In this document: positions 48,294-56,420 of the stretch, one piece after another | How positions within the stretch are numbered: position 1 is the first letter of the stretch | Layout: each line of letters starts with the position of its first letter | Origin: Sphingopyxis sp. BE259 | GTDB taxonomy: Bacteria > Pseudomonadota > Alphaproteobacteria > Sphingomonadales > Sphingomonadaceae | Direction: 5' to 3' | Assembly (NCBI RefSeq): GCF_031457495.1 | Contig: NZ_JAVDWM010000001.1 | Span: 1,662,001-1,726,000, forward strand | DNA length: 64,000 bases | Notes under the pieces: model-generated | Database searches by the model: none | What the model was told of the DNA's origin: nothing | What the model saw: only the letters and a program-made list of their open reading frames with translations | Translations under genes and position numbers: made by a program

Positions 48294-50873
48294 ATGTTCG
48301 ATTCGCCCGAATTCGTGACGCGTTTGCTGCGCGTGACACAGCTATGGCATTACGTGCTGATCAGCCGCTTTCTGGCATTTGTCGCCTTTGCGTTCGCGCC
48401 CGGAGTTGCCGGTTTCATGACCCATCCGTCGCAATGGCTGGTGATGGCGGCGGGCCTGTGCTGTGACGTGGCACTGACAGTCATGGGCCAGGCGATGCGC
48501 CGACCGCGGCGCTGGATGCAGCAACGGCTGCGGTCGCTGGTGATGATCGGTACGGGGCTGATCGCGCTGGGTAGTCTGCTCAACGCCGCGGCGATGTTTG
48601 CCGTAATCGCGATTCCCGACCGCACCGGTTATTTTGACGCCTTTACCGCGATCCAGGTCGGGTCGCTGCTGGTCGCAGCGTCGGCGGTCGCGATCGTAAG
48701 GCCCGCCTTTTTCGCCTTTGCTGGAGCAACGGCGCTGGGCGGCGCGATCGGTATCGGGTCGTGGCCGTTTGGGGTGGCAGGGTTCATATTCCTTGGCCTG
48801 CTCATTGTGATGATGCGCGAAGACATTCGCCACCAGCGCCGCGCGACGCGGGCACGGCGGCTGTCGGTCAGCGACCAGCAGCGCGCGCTCAACCTGATGC
48901 GCGATTTCGAGCGCGCGGGGCGCGGCTGGTTCTGGGAAACCGATCGCCACGGTCAGCTGGTCTATATTTCGCCGACCGTCGCCGCGCGGCTGGGGCAGAC
49001 GCCGTCCGATCTGGTTGGACGACCGTTCACCGACATCATCCGCAAACGCATTGGCAACGACGAGAATGAAGAACGAACGCTGGGGTTCAGCCTGTCGTCG
49101 CGCACCCCGTTCAAGGAGCTGACGGTTCAGGCTGCGGTCGCGGGCGAGGAGCGCTGGTGGTCGATCTCAGGGCAGCCGATCAGCAACGAACTCGGCAATT
49201 TTCAGGGGTTTCGCGGCAGCGGCACCGACCTGACCGAAAAGAAACGCTCGGAGCGTGAGATCAACCAGCTCGCGCGCTACGACACGCTCACCGGGCTAGC
49301 GAACCGGCCGCACATCACCGACCTGCTCGAGCGCGCGCTGAAAAGCCATATCGGGCAGCCGCAGCCGTGCGCGCTGCTGTTGATGGACCTCGACCGCTTC
49401 AAGGCGGTCAATGACACGCTGGGGCATCCGGTCGGCGACCAGCTGTTGCAGCAGGTCGCCGGAAGGCTGACCCAGATCGTCGGCGACAAGGGCCAGGTCG
49501 GGCGACTCGGCGGCGACGAATTCCAGATCGTCGTGCCGCAGCTCAGCCAGCCAGAAAAGCTGGCGGGCATTGCCAATGCGATCATCCTCAGCCTGGCCAA
49601 GCCCTTTTCGATCGAGGGCGAGCAGGTCCGGATCGGCTGTTCGGTCGGGATCGCGGTGTCGGAGGGGCAAGGGGTGTCTGCGTCGGCGCTGGTCCGCAAC
49701 GCCGATCTGGCGCTCTATGCCGCCAAGGATGCGGGGCGCGGCGTCTATCGTTTCTATGCCGACGCGATGCACAATCAGGCGAGCGAGCGAAAGGCGATCG
49801 AGGATGCGCTGCGCGACGCGCTGGTCAAGGACGAGCTGCGGCTGCTCTATCAGCCGATCGTCGATGTCCAGAGCGAACGGATCGCGGGGTTCGAGGCGCT
49901 GATCCGCTGGCATCACGCGACCGAGGGGATGATCAGCCCGGCGAAATTCATCCCGATCGCCGAGGAATCGAACCTGATCGTGCCGATCGGCGAATGGATC
50001 ATCCGCACCGCCTGTGCGAGCATCGCCTTGCTTGGCCCCGGCTACCGCGTCGCGGTCAATGTTTCGCCGCGCCAGTTCGCCAACGAAAAGCTGCCATCGA
50101 CGATCCTGAGCGCGGTGTCGGCGGCGGGGATCCGTCCCGAACAGCTTGAGCTGGAGATCACCGAGGGGGTGTTCCTCGACGAAAGTCCCGAAAATCTGGC
50201 GATGTTCCAAAAGCTGAAGCGCACCGGCATCCGGCTGGCGCTCGACGATTTCGGCACCGGCTATTCGGCACTCGGCTATCTGAAAAAGGCGCCGTTCGAC
50301 AAGATCAAGATCGACCAGAGCTTTGTTCTGGGTGCTGCCGATCCCAGCAGCATGAACGCCGCGATCATCTCGTCGATCGTCGGGCTGGCCAGCGCGCTCA
50401 AGATGGAGACGACGGCGGAAGGGGTCGAGACGCACGACGATCTGGCGCTGATCCGCGGGCTGGGGTGCAGCCATGTCCAAGGCTTTATCTATGGGCGCCC
50501 GATGGAGCTGGCCGAGGTGCTGACGCTGCTGCGCGAGGGCGGCGGGCGGGCCGAAGCGTGCGGTTACAAAAGCACGCGCGAACCGCGGCTGACCATTTTT
50601 CGGACGATCCAGGTGGCGAGCGGCGGCTATCATTATGAAGCGATCGTCCGCAATATGTCGCCGCGCGGGGCGCTGGTCGAGGGGTTGTGGAATGTGCCCC
50701 CGGGAACGGCGTTGACGCTGGATTTCGGCGCCGATCAGTCGTTCAGCGCCGAGGCCCGCTGGTCGGCGGGCAACCGCGTCGGGGTGAAATTTGCCGAGGT
50801 GGTCGATATGGAAGCGTTGCTTGGGACGAAGGCGGTGTTGCCGGCGACAGGGCGGGTACGGCGCGCGGCTTAG
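48294..50873 (+). CDS. Membrane GGDEF-EAL protein with PAS and C-terminal PilZ
   Basis: 859 aa from ATG 48294 (a TTG at 48174 would add 40 residues without a better ribosome site). About five membrane helices (17-190), a PAS domain (about 200-320, GWFWETDRHGQLVYISP), GGDEF domain with intact GGDEF at about 406-410, EAL domain with FEALIRW (about 533), LEITEG, DDFGTGYSAL, KIDQSF, AEGVETHDD, all phosphodiesterase residues present, and a PilZ domain at about 770-850. It could both make and degrade c-di-GMP. The RxxD inhibitory site before GGDEF is not visible. Domain order PAS-GGDEF-EAL-PilZ is notable. Confidence 0.88.
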   Translation: MFDSPEFVTRLLRVTQLWHYVLISRFLAFVAFAFAPGVAGFMTHPSQWLVMAAGLCCDVALTVMGQAMRRPRRWMQQRLRSLVMIGTGLIALGSLLNAAAMFAVIAIPDRTGYFDAFTAIQVGSLLVAASAVAIVRPAFFAFAGATALGGAIGIGSWPFGVAGFIFLGLLIVMMREDIRHQRRATRARRLSVSDQQRALNLMRDFERAGRGWFWETDRHGQLVYISPTVAARLGQTPSDLVGRPFTDIIRKRIGNDENEERTLGFSLSSRTPFKELTVQAAVAGEERWWSISGQPISNELGNFQGFRGSGTDLTEKKRSEREINQLARYDTLTGLANRPHITDLLERALKSHIGQPQPCALLLMDLDRFKAVNDTLGHPVGDQLLQQVAGRLTQIVGDKGQVGRLGGDEFQIVVPQLSQPEKLAGIANAIILSLAKPFSIEGEQVRIGCSVGIAVSEGQGVSASALVRNADLALYAAKDAGRGVYRFYADAMHNQASERKAIEDALRDALVKDELRLLYQPIVDVQSERIAGFEALIRWHHATEGMISPAKFIPIAEESNLIVPIGEWIIRTACASIALLGPGYRVAVNVSPRQFANEKLPSTILSAVSAAGIRPEQLELEITEGVFLDESPENLAMFQKLKRTGIRLALDDFGTGYSALGYLKKAPFDKIKIDQSFVLGAADPSSMNAAIISSIVGLASALKMETTAEGVETHDDLALIRGLGCSHVQGFIYGRPMELAEVLTLLREGGGRAEACGYKSTREPRLTIFRTIQVASGGYHYEAIVRNMSPRGALVEGLWNVPPGTALTLDFGADQSFSAEARWSAGNRVGVKFAEVVDMEALLGTKAVLPATGRVRRAA

Positions 50874-50897
50874 ACTTGATAAGGTGGTAGCAAGGTC

Positions 50898-51014
50898 CGT
50901 TTGTCCTGAGGAGGGGCTGAGCTTCGGCGAAGACCCGTCTCGAAGGATCAAGCGCGGCGCCAGCGTCCTTCGAGACGCCATTTCGCCAAGCTCAATGGCT
51001 CCTCAGGACGAACG
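50898..51014. repeat. Palindrome family E (CGTTTGTCCTGAGGAG type)
   Basis: Outer arms CGTTTGTCCTGAGGAG and CTCCTCAGGACGAACG, inner arms TCTCGAAGGA / TCCTTCGAGA. A second copy is at 56307-56420. Lies between the GGDEF-EAL gene and the amidohydrolase. Confidence 0.8.
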
Positions 51015-51033
51015 AAAGGTTGGAGGTCGGCGG

Positions 51034-52308
51034 TCAATCCGCCACCCGCCCGCGAACCATCACCCAATCGATCCTTTCCAGCACAGCCACGTCCTTGAGC
51101 GGATCACCCGAAACCGCGATCATGTCCGCCGACATGCCGGGCGCGATGCGGCCGATCTCCCCTTCCATCGACAGCGCCTTGGCGGCGACGGTGGTCGCGC
51201 TGGCCAATGCCTCGCGCGGGGTCAGTCCGGCCTTGACCAGCAGCGCGAACTCGCCGCCGTTGCGGCCATGTTCGAACACCCCAGCGTCGGTGCCAAAGGC
51301 GACGGGCACGCCGAGCGCCTTGGCGCGGGTCACCGCTTTGCCGACGCTGCCCAGCGTCATGCGGACCTTTTCTTCGACCGTCGGGGTATAGATGCCTTTG
51401 CCCAGCCGTTCGCGGATGCCTTCGAACGCCATCAGCGTCGGGACCAGATAGGTGCCCTTGGCCTTCATTACCTTCAGTGCTGCGTCGTCGGCAAAGGTGC
51501 CATGATCGATGGTGTCGATCCCCGCCGCCGCCGATGCTTCGATACCGCGCGCGCCATGGGCGTGCGCCATGACCTTCAGCCCCAGCGAATGGGCAGTGTC
51601 GGCGATGCTTTGCAGTTCGGGGCTGGTGAAATGCCCCTCCAGCCCGCGGCCTTGCTGTGACAAGACGCCGCCGGTTGCGGTGATCTTGATGATGTCGGCC
51701 CCGGCGCGCGACGCCTTGCGGACCTTTTCGGCGCATTCGAGCGCGCCGGTGCAGGTGTAACCCTGATCGAGCACGTCATGGACGTCCTCGCGAAAGCCGG
51801 TGACGTCGCCATGCCCGCCGATGATCGACAGCGCCGGACCGGCGGCGATGATCCGCGGGCCCGTGATGAACCCCGCGGCGGTGCCGCGGCGCAGCGAAAA
51901 GGCGCTATATTGCGCCGACCCCGCCTCACGCACCGTGGTGAAACCGGCGCGCAGCGTGATCCCGGCATTTTTGACACCGACGACGACGCCCCATTCGTCA
52001 GGATCGACCGCCTCGCTGCGGAAATCGCCGCCGGGATCGCCGGTCAGGTGGACGTGCAGATCGATCAGGCCGGGGAGCAAAGTCCTGTCGCCCAGGTCGA
52101 CGATTTCTGCATCGGCGGGCGCGGCGGCGCGGCCCGCGGTGATCGAGGTGATGCGATCGTCGGTGATGACGATCGTCGACGGTCCTTGCGCGGGTTTGTC
52201 GGCGTCGGTGATGACGCTTCCGGCGTAGATGACGGTGGTTTTGGCGTTGGCGGTGGCGGCCCCCAAAAGTGCGAGCGTTGCCGCGGCGGCGAGTCCGATT
52301 TTGCGCAT
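51034..52308 (-). CDS. Exported amidohydrolase (imidazolonepropionase/prolidase-like)
   Basis: 424 aa from ATG 52308, preceded by AGGGGAAACAGG. Signal peptide (MRKIGLAAAATLALLGAATANA). Metal-dependent TIM-barrel hydrolase: LPGLIDLHVHLTGD (about 68-81), the carbamylated-lysine motif ADIIKITATGG (about 202-212), MAHAHGARGIEASAAAGIDT and FGTDAGVFEHGRN with the catalytic Asp. The order resembles secreted Xaa-Pro dipeptidase-like amidohydrolases and imidazolonepropionase relatives. Probably periplasmic; substrate not predictable. Confidence 0.83.
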   Translation of the reverse strand: MRKIGLAAAATLALLGAATANAKTTVIYAGSVITDADKPAQGPSTIVITDDRITSITAGRAAAPADAEIVDLGDRTLLPGLIDLHVHLTGDPGGDFRSEAVDPDEWGVVVGVKNAGITLRAGFTTVREAGSAQYSAFSLRRGTAAGFITGPRIIAAGPALSIIGGHGDVTGFREDVHDVLDQGYTCTGALECAEKVRKASRAGADIIKITATGGVLSQQGRGLEGHFTSPELQSIADTAHSLGLKVMAHAHGARGIEASAAAGIDTIDHGTFADDAALKVMKAKGTYLVPTLMAFEGIRERLGKGIYTPTVEEKVRMTLGSVGKAVTRAKALGVPVAFGTDAGVFEHGRNGGEFALLVKAGLTPREALASATTVAAKALSMEGEIGRIAPGMSADMIAVSGDPLKDVAVLERIDWVMVRGRVAD

Positions 52309-52425
52309 CCTGTTTCCCCTGACTGATACGCTACCGTGCCGGGCCGGATAGGGGAGGGCAAGCCCATAAAAAGAGGGGCCGGACAAGCCGACCCCTCGAG
52401 TTTGTCTTCGGGTAATCGAAAGGAC

Positions 52426-53415
52426 TTACCAGAAGAAATCGTGAATCACGTCGACCACTTCGCCGCTGTAGGTATCGACCAGGATCGCGTCGTTGTAATA
52501 GCGGACCCAGCGATAGCCGTCATAGGCGGGCGGCAGGCGATACTGCCACGGATCGTTGATCCAGTAGCGGCTGCTGTAGAACAGCGATCCCAGGCTGAAC
52601 CCGATGCTAAACCGCGTGTAGCGGTGGTTGCGGTACGGCGAATAATAGGCGCCGAGGCGGTAGCGGCTGCCGTATTGCTGGCGGTAATCGCGCCAGTTGT
52701 AGCGGCGGTCGTCGCGCCACGAGCGGTTCCAGTTGCCGCGGCGGTCGCTGTAGCGGCGATCGACGCGGTCATTGTTGTTGCGGTCGTAACGCCGATCGAT
52801 CTGGCCGTCGCGGTTGCGGTCATAGCGCCGGTCGCGCTGGTCGATGCGGTTGTTGTTATTGCGATCCCAGCGGCGATCGAGGTCGCCGTTGCGATTGCGG
52901 TCATAGCGACGGTCGACACGATTGTTGTCGTTGCGGTCGTAACGCTGGTCGACCTGACCGTTGCGGTTGCGGTCCCAGCGACGATCGATCTGGCCGTCGT
53001 TGTTGCGGTCATAGGCGCCGCCCTGACGGACTTCGCGCTGCTGTGCCGCGCGTTGCTGTTCGCTACGCTGCTGCCACTGTTGGCGTGGGGCCTGGCGCTG
53101 TTGATCGTTGCCGCGCTGCTGTTGCCACTGCTGGCGCTGGGCCTGCCGTTGCGGGTTGTCGCTGCGCTGCTGCTGGCGGGCTTCGCGGCGCTGTTGGCGC
53201 TGGGCCGAAGGCTGCTGCGTCTGCTGGCGCTGGACGCGCGCTTCACCGCCGTTATTACCGCGGCGCGCTTCGGGGCCGCGGGGGCCGCGGTTGCCGCGAT
53301 CACCGTCGCCGCGCTGCGCCAGCTGGATACGCTCGCCCGACGCTTGCGCAGCGGCCGGGGCAATGGGGGTCAGGATCGTCGCAGCGATCAGCAACCCTCC
53401 GAACATCTTTTTCAT
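52426..53415 (-). CDS. RcnB-like periplasmic protein with seven EF-hand-like repeats
   Basis: 329 aa from ATG 53415 (GGAGAATGGCGAG upstream). Signal peptide at 1-24 (ending PAAAQ), a Gln/Arg-rich low-complexity region (about 60-130), seven tandem 12-residue repeats of the type DRNNDGQIDRRW at 136-222 (one of 15 residues), then a C-terminal RcnB-like domain (about 250-329: YRLGAYYSPYRNHRYTRF ... DPWQYRLPP ... YDGYRWVRYYNDAILV). RcnB controls periplasmic nickel/cobalt in E. coli. The repeats keep the D-x-N-x-D/N-G-x-I/V-D calcium-loop shape without helices. The combination is unusual. Confidence 0.8.
   Translation of the reverse strand: MKKMFGGLLIAATILTPIAPAAAQASGERIQLAQRGDGDRGNRGPRGPEARRGNNGGEARVQRQQTQQPSAQRQQRREARQQQRSDNPQRQAQRQQWQQQRGNDQQRQAPRQQWQQRSEQQRAAQQREVRQGGAYDRNNDGQIDRRWDRNRNGQVDQRYDRNDNNRVDRRYDRNRNGDLDRRWDRNNNNRIDQRDRRYDRNRDGQIDRRYDRNNNDRVDRRYSDRRGNWNRSWRDDRRYNWRDYRQQYGSRYRLGAYYSPYRNHRYTRFSIGFSLGSLFYSSRYWINDPWQYRLPPAYDGYRWVRYYNDAILVDTYSGEVVDVIHDFFW
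52750..53010 (-). repeat. Seven tandem 36-bp repeats coding DRNxxGxxDRRY units
   Basis: Codes residues 136-222 of the RcnB-like protein. The units share TATGACCGCAAC-type blocks and GACCGCCGC ends but differ in the middle codons, so it is an old expansion, not a recent slip. Confidence 0.8.
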
Positions 53416-53566
53416 CTCGCCATTCTCCAACTCATGTCCCGTGTGCTGGAGAGGCCAGCCGGGATGATGAATCATGTGTTACCGGCGGCAAGATGATCGG
53501 CGGCTGAACCGCGCTGTTGCCTGCGGTTCAGCTACATGAACAGTTCAGTTACAGGAACGAACGGGC

Positions 53567-54112
53567 TCAGGTGCCGGGGGGCAGGCGCAGCGCGGGGACG
53601 GCGCGCGCCGCATCTTCGGGGCGGATGCCGGGCGGCGGCGCGGCGGCGATGCGTTCCTCACCGCGCACGACCCGCCCCGCGCGGCGGATCGCGGTGCGGA
53701 TACGCGGGTAAGTGCCGCAGCGGCAGATATTTGTGATCGCCGCGTCGATGTCGGCATCGCTGGGGTTGCTGTTCGTGCGCAGCAGCGCCGCGGCGGCCAT
53801 GATCATCCCCGACTGGCAGAAACCGCATTGCGGCACCTGTTCGGCGACCCACGCCTGTTGCACCGGGTGGCTGCGGTCGCGCGACAGGCCTTCGATCGTG
53901 GTGACGAAACGGCCCTCGCACTCCGCGATCGTGACCATGCAGCTGCGGATCGATTCGCCATCGATATCGACGGTGCACGCCCCGCACTCGCCGGTGCCGC
54001 AACCATATTTGGTGCCGGTCAGGTTCGACGCATCGCGCAGCGCCCACAGCAGGGGCGTTTCGGGTTCCATCCGATATTCCACCGGACGGTCGTTGACTGA
54101 GAATCGCGTCAT
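53567..54112 (-). CDS. 2Fe-2S subunit of a molybdenum hydroxylase (xanthine dehydrogenase / IorA type)
   Basis: 181 aa. N-terminal plant-type 2Fe-2S motif GCGTGECGACTVDIDG (about 38-53), later Cys (SCMVT) and C-terminal helical 2Fe-2S motif QCGFCQSGMIMAAAALL (about 94-110) with ICRCGTYPRIR (about 130-140). These clusters carry electrons from a molybdopterin subunit to an acceptor. A usual large (Mo) subunit gene is not next to it: neighbours are an RcnB-like gene and a class II aldolase. The C-terminal 40 residues extend beyond the usual small-subunit length (about 150-160). Probably joins a partner coded elsewhere. Confidence 0.88.
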   Translation of the reverse strand: MTRFSVNDRPVEYRMEPETPLLWALRDASNLTGTKYGCGTGECGACTVDIDGESIRSCMVTIAECEGRFVTTIEGLSRDRSHPVQQAWVAEQVPQCGFCQSGMIMAAAALLRTNSNPSDADIDAAITNICRCGTYPRIRTAIRRAGRVVRGEERIAAAPPPGIRPEDAARAVPALRLPPGT

Positions 54113-54139
54113 CGGCGAAGGTTTAACGTCGCCGCGGGA

Positions 54140-54904
54140 TTAGTCACGCCAGCTCGTGTCGATCTTGTCGACCTTGCGCACCATTGCGTCGAATTCGGCC
54201 TTGCCCGACTGGCCGGGGATCGCCGCCATATACAGATCGCGCTGATGGACTTTGATGACGTCCTCGCCGACCAGAATTGGCTTGCCCATGCTCATCGTCG
54301 CGAGCTGGATTTCGCAGGCGCGCTGCAGCGCCCAATATTTGATGAAGGCATCGGACAGCGATTTTCCCATCACGACGGGGCCGTGGTTGCGCAGCATCAG
54401 GATCCGCTTGTCGCCCAGATGTTCGACCAGCCGCGCGCCTTCTTCCTCGCGCACCGTCACCCCCTCGAAATCATGATAGGCGAGCTGGCCCATGAAGTTG
54501 CAGGCATAAAAATTGACCGGTTGCAGGCCGCCTTCCAGCCCGCACACCGCGACCGTCGCGGTGGTGTGGGTGTGGATGATCGCATGGGCGTCGGGCAGGA
54601 CGCGGTGGAACAGGCTGTGCTGGACGAACCCGGCCTTGTTGACGTGCCACGGATTATCGTCGTCCAGCTTGTTGCCGTCGATGTCGATCTTGATCAGGCT
54701 GGAGGCGGTGACCTCGCTGAAATGCATGCCATAGGGATTGATCAGAAAGGCGCCTTCCTGATCGTCCAGCTTTACGGTGATATGGTTGAAGATCATCTCG
54801 TCCCAGCCCATCATCGCGAAGATGCGGTAGCAAGCGGCCAGTTCCTGCCGCGCCGTCCATTCGGCTTCGCTATATTTGCTGTTGCGCTTGAGCTGGGTCG
54901 CCAT
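54140..54904 (-). CDS. Class II aldolase/adducin family protein
   Basis: 254-aa zinc-type aldolase-fold protein. GWDEMIFNHITVKLDD (about 33-48), AHAIIHTHTTATVAVCGLEG (about 106-125) with the two zinc His, NHGPVVMGKSLSDAF (about 173-187) with the third, as in fuculose-phosphate aldolase and related proteins. The catalytic Glu is in the N-terminal part. Cytoplasmic; substrate unknown. It ends 27 bp before the 2Fe-2S gene on the same strand, so they may be one transcript. Confidence 0.85.
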   Translation of the reverse strand: MATQLKRNSKYSEAEWTARQELAACYRIFAMMGWDEMIFNHITVKLDDQEGAFLINPYGMHFSEVTASSLIKIDIDGNKLDDDNPWHVNKAGFVQHSLFHRVLPDAHAIIHTHTTATVAVCGLEGGLQPVNFYACNFMGQLAYHDFEGVTVREEEGARLVEHLGDKRILMLRNHGPVVMGKSLSDAFIKYWALQRACEIQLATMSMGKPILVGEDVIKVHQRDLYMAAIPGQSGKAEFDAMVRKVDKIDTSWRD

Positions 54905-55192
54905 CGCCTGTCCCTTTATGATGTTAGTTTTGTCCTGCTACCTATGCCATAAGGCACGGGGGCGGCACAATCCCACAGGCGGGGCGGACGGTTCATCAGC
55001 GGGTTCATCCGCGGCGCAGGGGCATTTCGCCGCGCGGGGGCTTGCATTTCGCCGCGAATCCTCTTATCGGCCCAGCCATCGGAACGTCGCGGGTTCGCGG
55101 CGCTTCTTTTATTGCCCTTATATCGGCGATTTATGGCGGACCGGATATCCGGTTGCCGTTCATCGTTGGACGAACCGGAGACGACACGGCAC

Positions 55193-55399
55193 ATGCAGAT
55201 CATCGTTCGCGACAATAATGTCGACCAGGCCCTTCGCGCGCTCAAGAAGAAGTTGCAGCGCGAGGGCGTGTATCGCGAAATGAAGCTGCGCCGTCATTAC
55301 GAGAAGCCCAGCGAAAAGCGCGCGCGTGAACACGCCGCCGCCGTCCGCCGCGCCCGCAAGATGGAGCGCAAGCGGATGGAACGCGACGGGATCAAGTAA
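55193..55399 (+). CDS. rpsU: 30S ribosomal protein S21
   Basis: 68-aa basic protein: [20 protein letters not shown], then [17 protein letters not shown] and a Lys/Arg-rich helix to DGIK. Exact S21 family start and length for alphaproteobacteria. Assists translation initiation. CACATG start is preceded by ACGGCAC, a modest ribosome site. A strong terminator follows, so it is monocistronic. The gap 54905-55192 shows no other gene. Confidence 0.96.
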   Translation: MQIIVRDNNVDQALRALKKKLQREGVYREMKLRRHYEKPSEKRAREHAAAVRRARKMERKRMERDGIK

Positions 55400-55436
55400 G
55401 ACCCGTCCTTCCTGCAAGGATTCGGATCGTGAAACA

Positions 55437-55465
55437 GGCGCTGCGGGCAACCGCGGCGCCTTTTT
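55437..55465 (+). terminator. rpsU terminator
   Basis: GGCGCTGCGG-GCAA-CCGCGGCGCC with one T·G pair, followed by TTTTT. Confidence 0.9.
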
Positions 55466-55499
55466 CGTTGCGCGGCGTTGACGGCCGGTAGCGGCCAAG

Positions 55500-55632
55500 A
55501 GACGACGTTCGGCTTTTTTACTTCGTCATTCCCGCGAAAGCGGGAATCCAAGGCGCGCGTCGGCTTCCCCACCCTGGGTTCCCGCCTTCGCGGGAATGAC
55601 GAGGGTGGGGAGTGTCAGCAATTCACCCCAGA
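55500..55632. repeat. Composite palindromic element, copy 4 (family B core 55524-55601)
   Basis: Flank GACGACGTTCGG, core CGTCATTCCCGCGAAAGCGG ... GGGAATGACG, flank CAATTCACCCCAGA. The flanks are more diverged than in the other copies. Confidence 0.7.
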
Positions 55633-55749
55633 ACCGACATCGCCGCTAACGCTCGCTTGCATAATTGCCTCTGGACCGCCGCGCGCCGCACCGCCTATAG
55701 GCCTCGCCAACATTTGCGCCCATGGGCGCTTGCGGAAGGATCAGCAGAC

Positions 55750-56298
55750 ATGAGCGTGACGACGGTTCCCTTGCGCCCGGTGAGCAAAAGCGGCCTGTGG
55801 CTGATGTGGTTCGGCCTGCTGGCGCTGCTGGCGCTCGGCGCCGCCTTTGCCTGGCATATGACTCCGCGCATCGGGTTCGAAGTCGTCAAGGAAGGGACCG
55901 GCAACAGCCCGACCAAGGCCGACGTCGTGCTGGTGAAATATGAGGGCAAGCTGGATGACGGCACCGTGTTCGACGCCAATGAACAGGCGCCGATGCAGGT
56001 GGCGGGGGTCGTTCCGGGCTTTTCGGAAGCGCTGACCCGGATGAAGAAGGGCGGCGAGTACAAGATCACCATTCCGCCGCAGCTCGGCTATGGCGACCGC
56101 GCGACCGGCCCGATCCCGGCCGGCAGCACGTTGCACTTCACCGTGACCTTGCTCGATTACCGGTCGGAAGCCGAGGTGCGCGCGATGCAGCAGCAGATGC
56201 AGCAACAGCAGCAGATGATGCAGCAGCAACAGATGATGCAGGGCGCGCCGGGCGGCGCTGCTCCGGGCGGACCGCCGCCGGGTGCGCCGCAGCCATGA
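55750..56298 (+). CDS. Membrane-anchored FKBP-type peptidyl-prolyl isomerase
   Basis: 182 aa from ATG 55750 (GGAAGGATC upstream). One N-terminal membrane helix (about 15-35, LWLMWFGLLALLALGAAFAW), then an FKBP domain: VLVKYEGKLDDGTVFD (about 60-75), VVPGFSEALTRMKKGGEYKI (about 86-105) and IPPQLGYGDR (about 106-115), the usual active-site loop. Folds proteins in the periplasm. The C-terminus (about 140-182) is a Gln/Met run, then Gly/Pro-rich, unusual for the family. Confidence 0.88.
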   Translation: MSVTTVPLRPVSKSGLWLMWFGLLALLALGAAFAWHMTPRIGFEVVKEGTGNSPTKADVVLVKYEGKLDDGTVFDANEQAPMQVAGVVPGFSEALTRMKKGGEYKITIPPQLGYGDRATGPIPAGSTLHFTVTLLDYRSEAEVRAMQQQMQQQQQMMQQQQMMQGAPGGAAPGGPPPGAPQP

Positions 56299-56306
56299 CT
56301 ATATCT

Positions 56307-56420
56307 TCCGTTTGTCTTGAGGAGCCATTGAGCTTGCCGAAACGGCTTCTCGAAGGACGCTGACGCGGTAACCCCTTCGAGACGAGGCTTCGACAGGCTC
56401 AGCCTCTCCTCAGGGCTAAC
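56307..56420. repeat. Palindrome family E, second copy
   Basis: Arms CGTTTGTCTTGAGGAG ... CTCCTCAGGGCTAACG and inner CTTCTCGAAGGA / CCTTCGAGACG, as at 50898. Between the FKBP and AI-2E family genes, which are convergent. Confidence 0.75.

Noticed and set aside
52750..53010. CRISPR-like array
   Set aside because: The 36-bp periodicity is in-frame coding repeats with no separate spacers, inside an exported protein gene.
55081..55106. EcfG-like promoter before rpsU (GGAAC ... GCTT)
   Set aside because: The second box is GCTT and not CGTT, so it does not meet the consensus.
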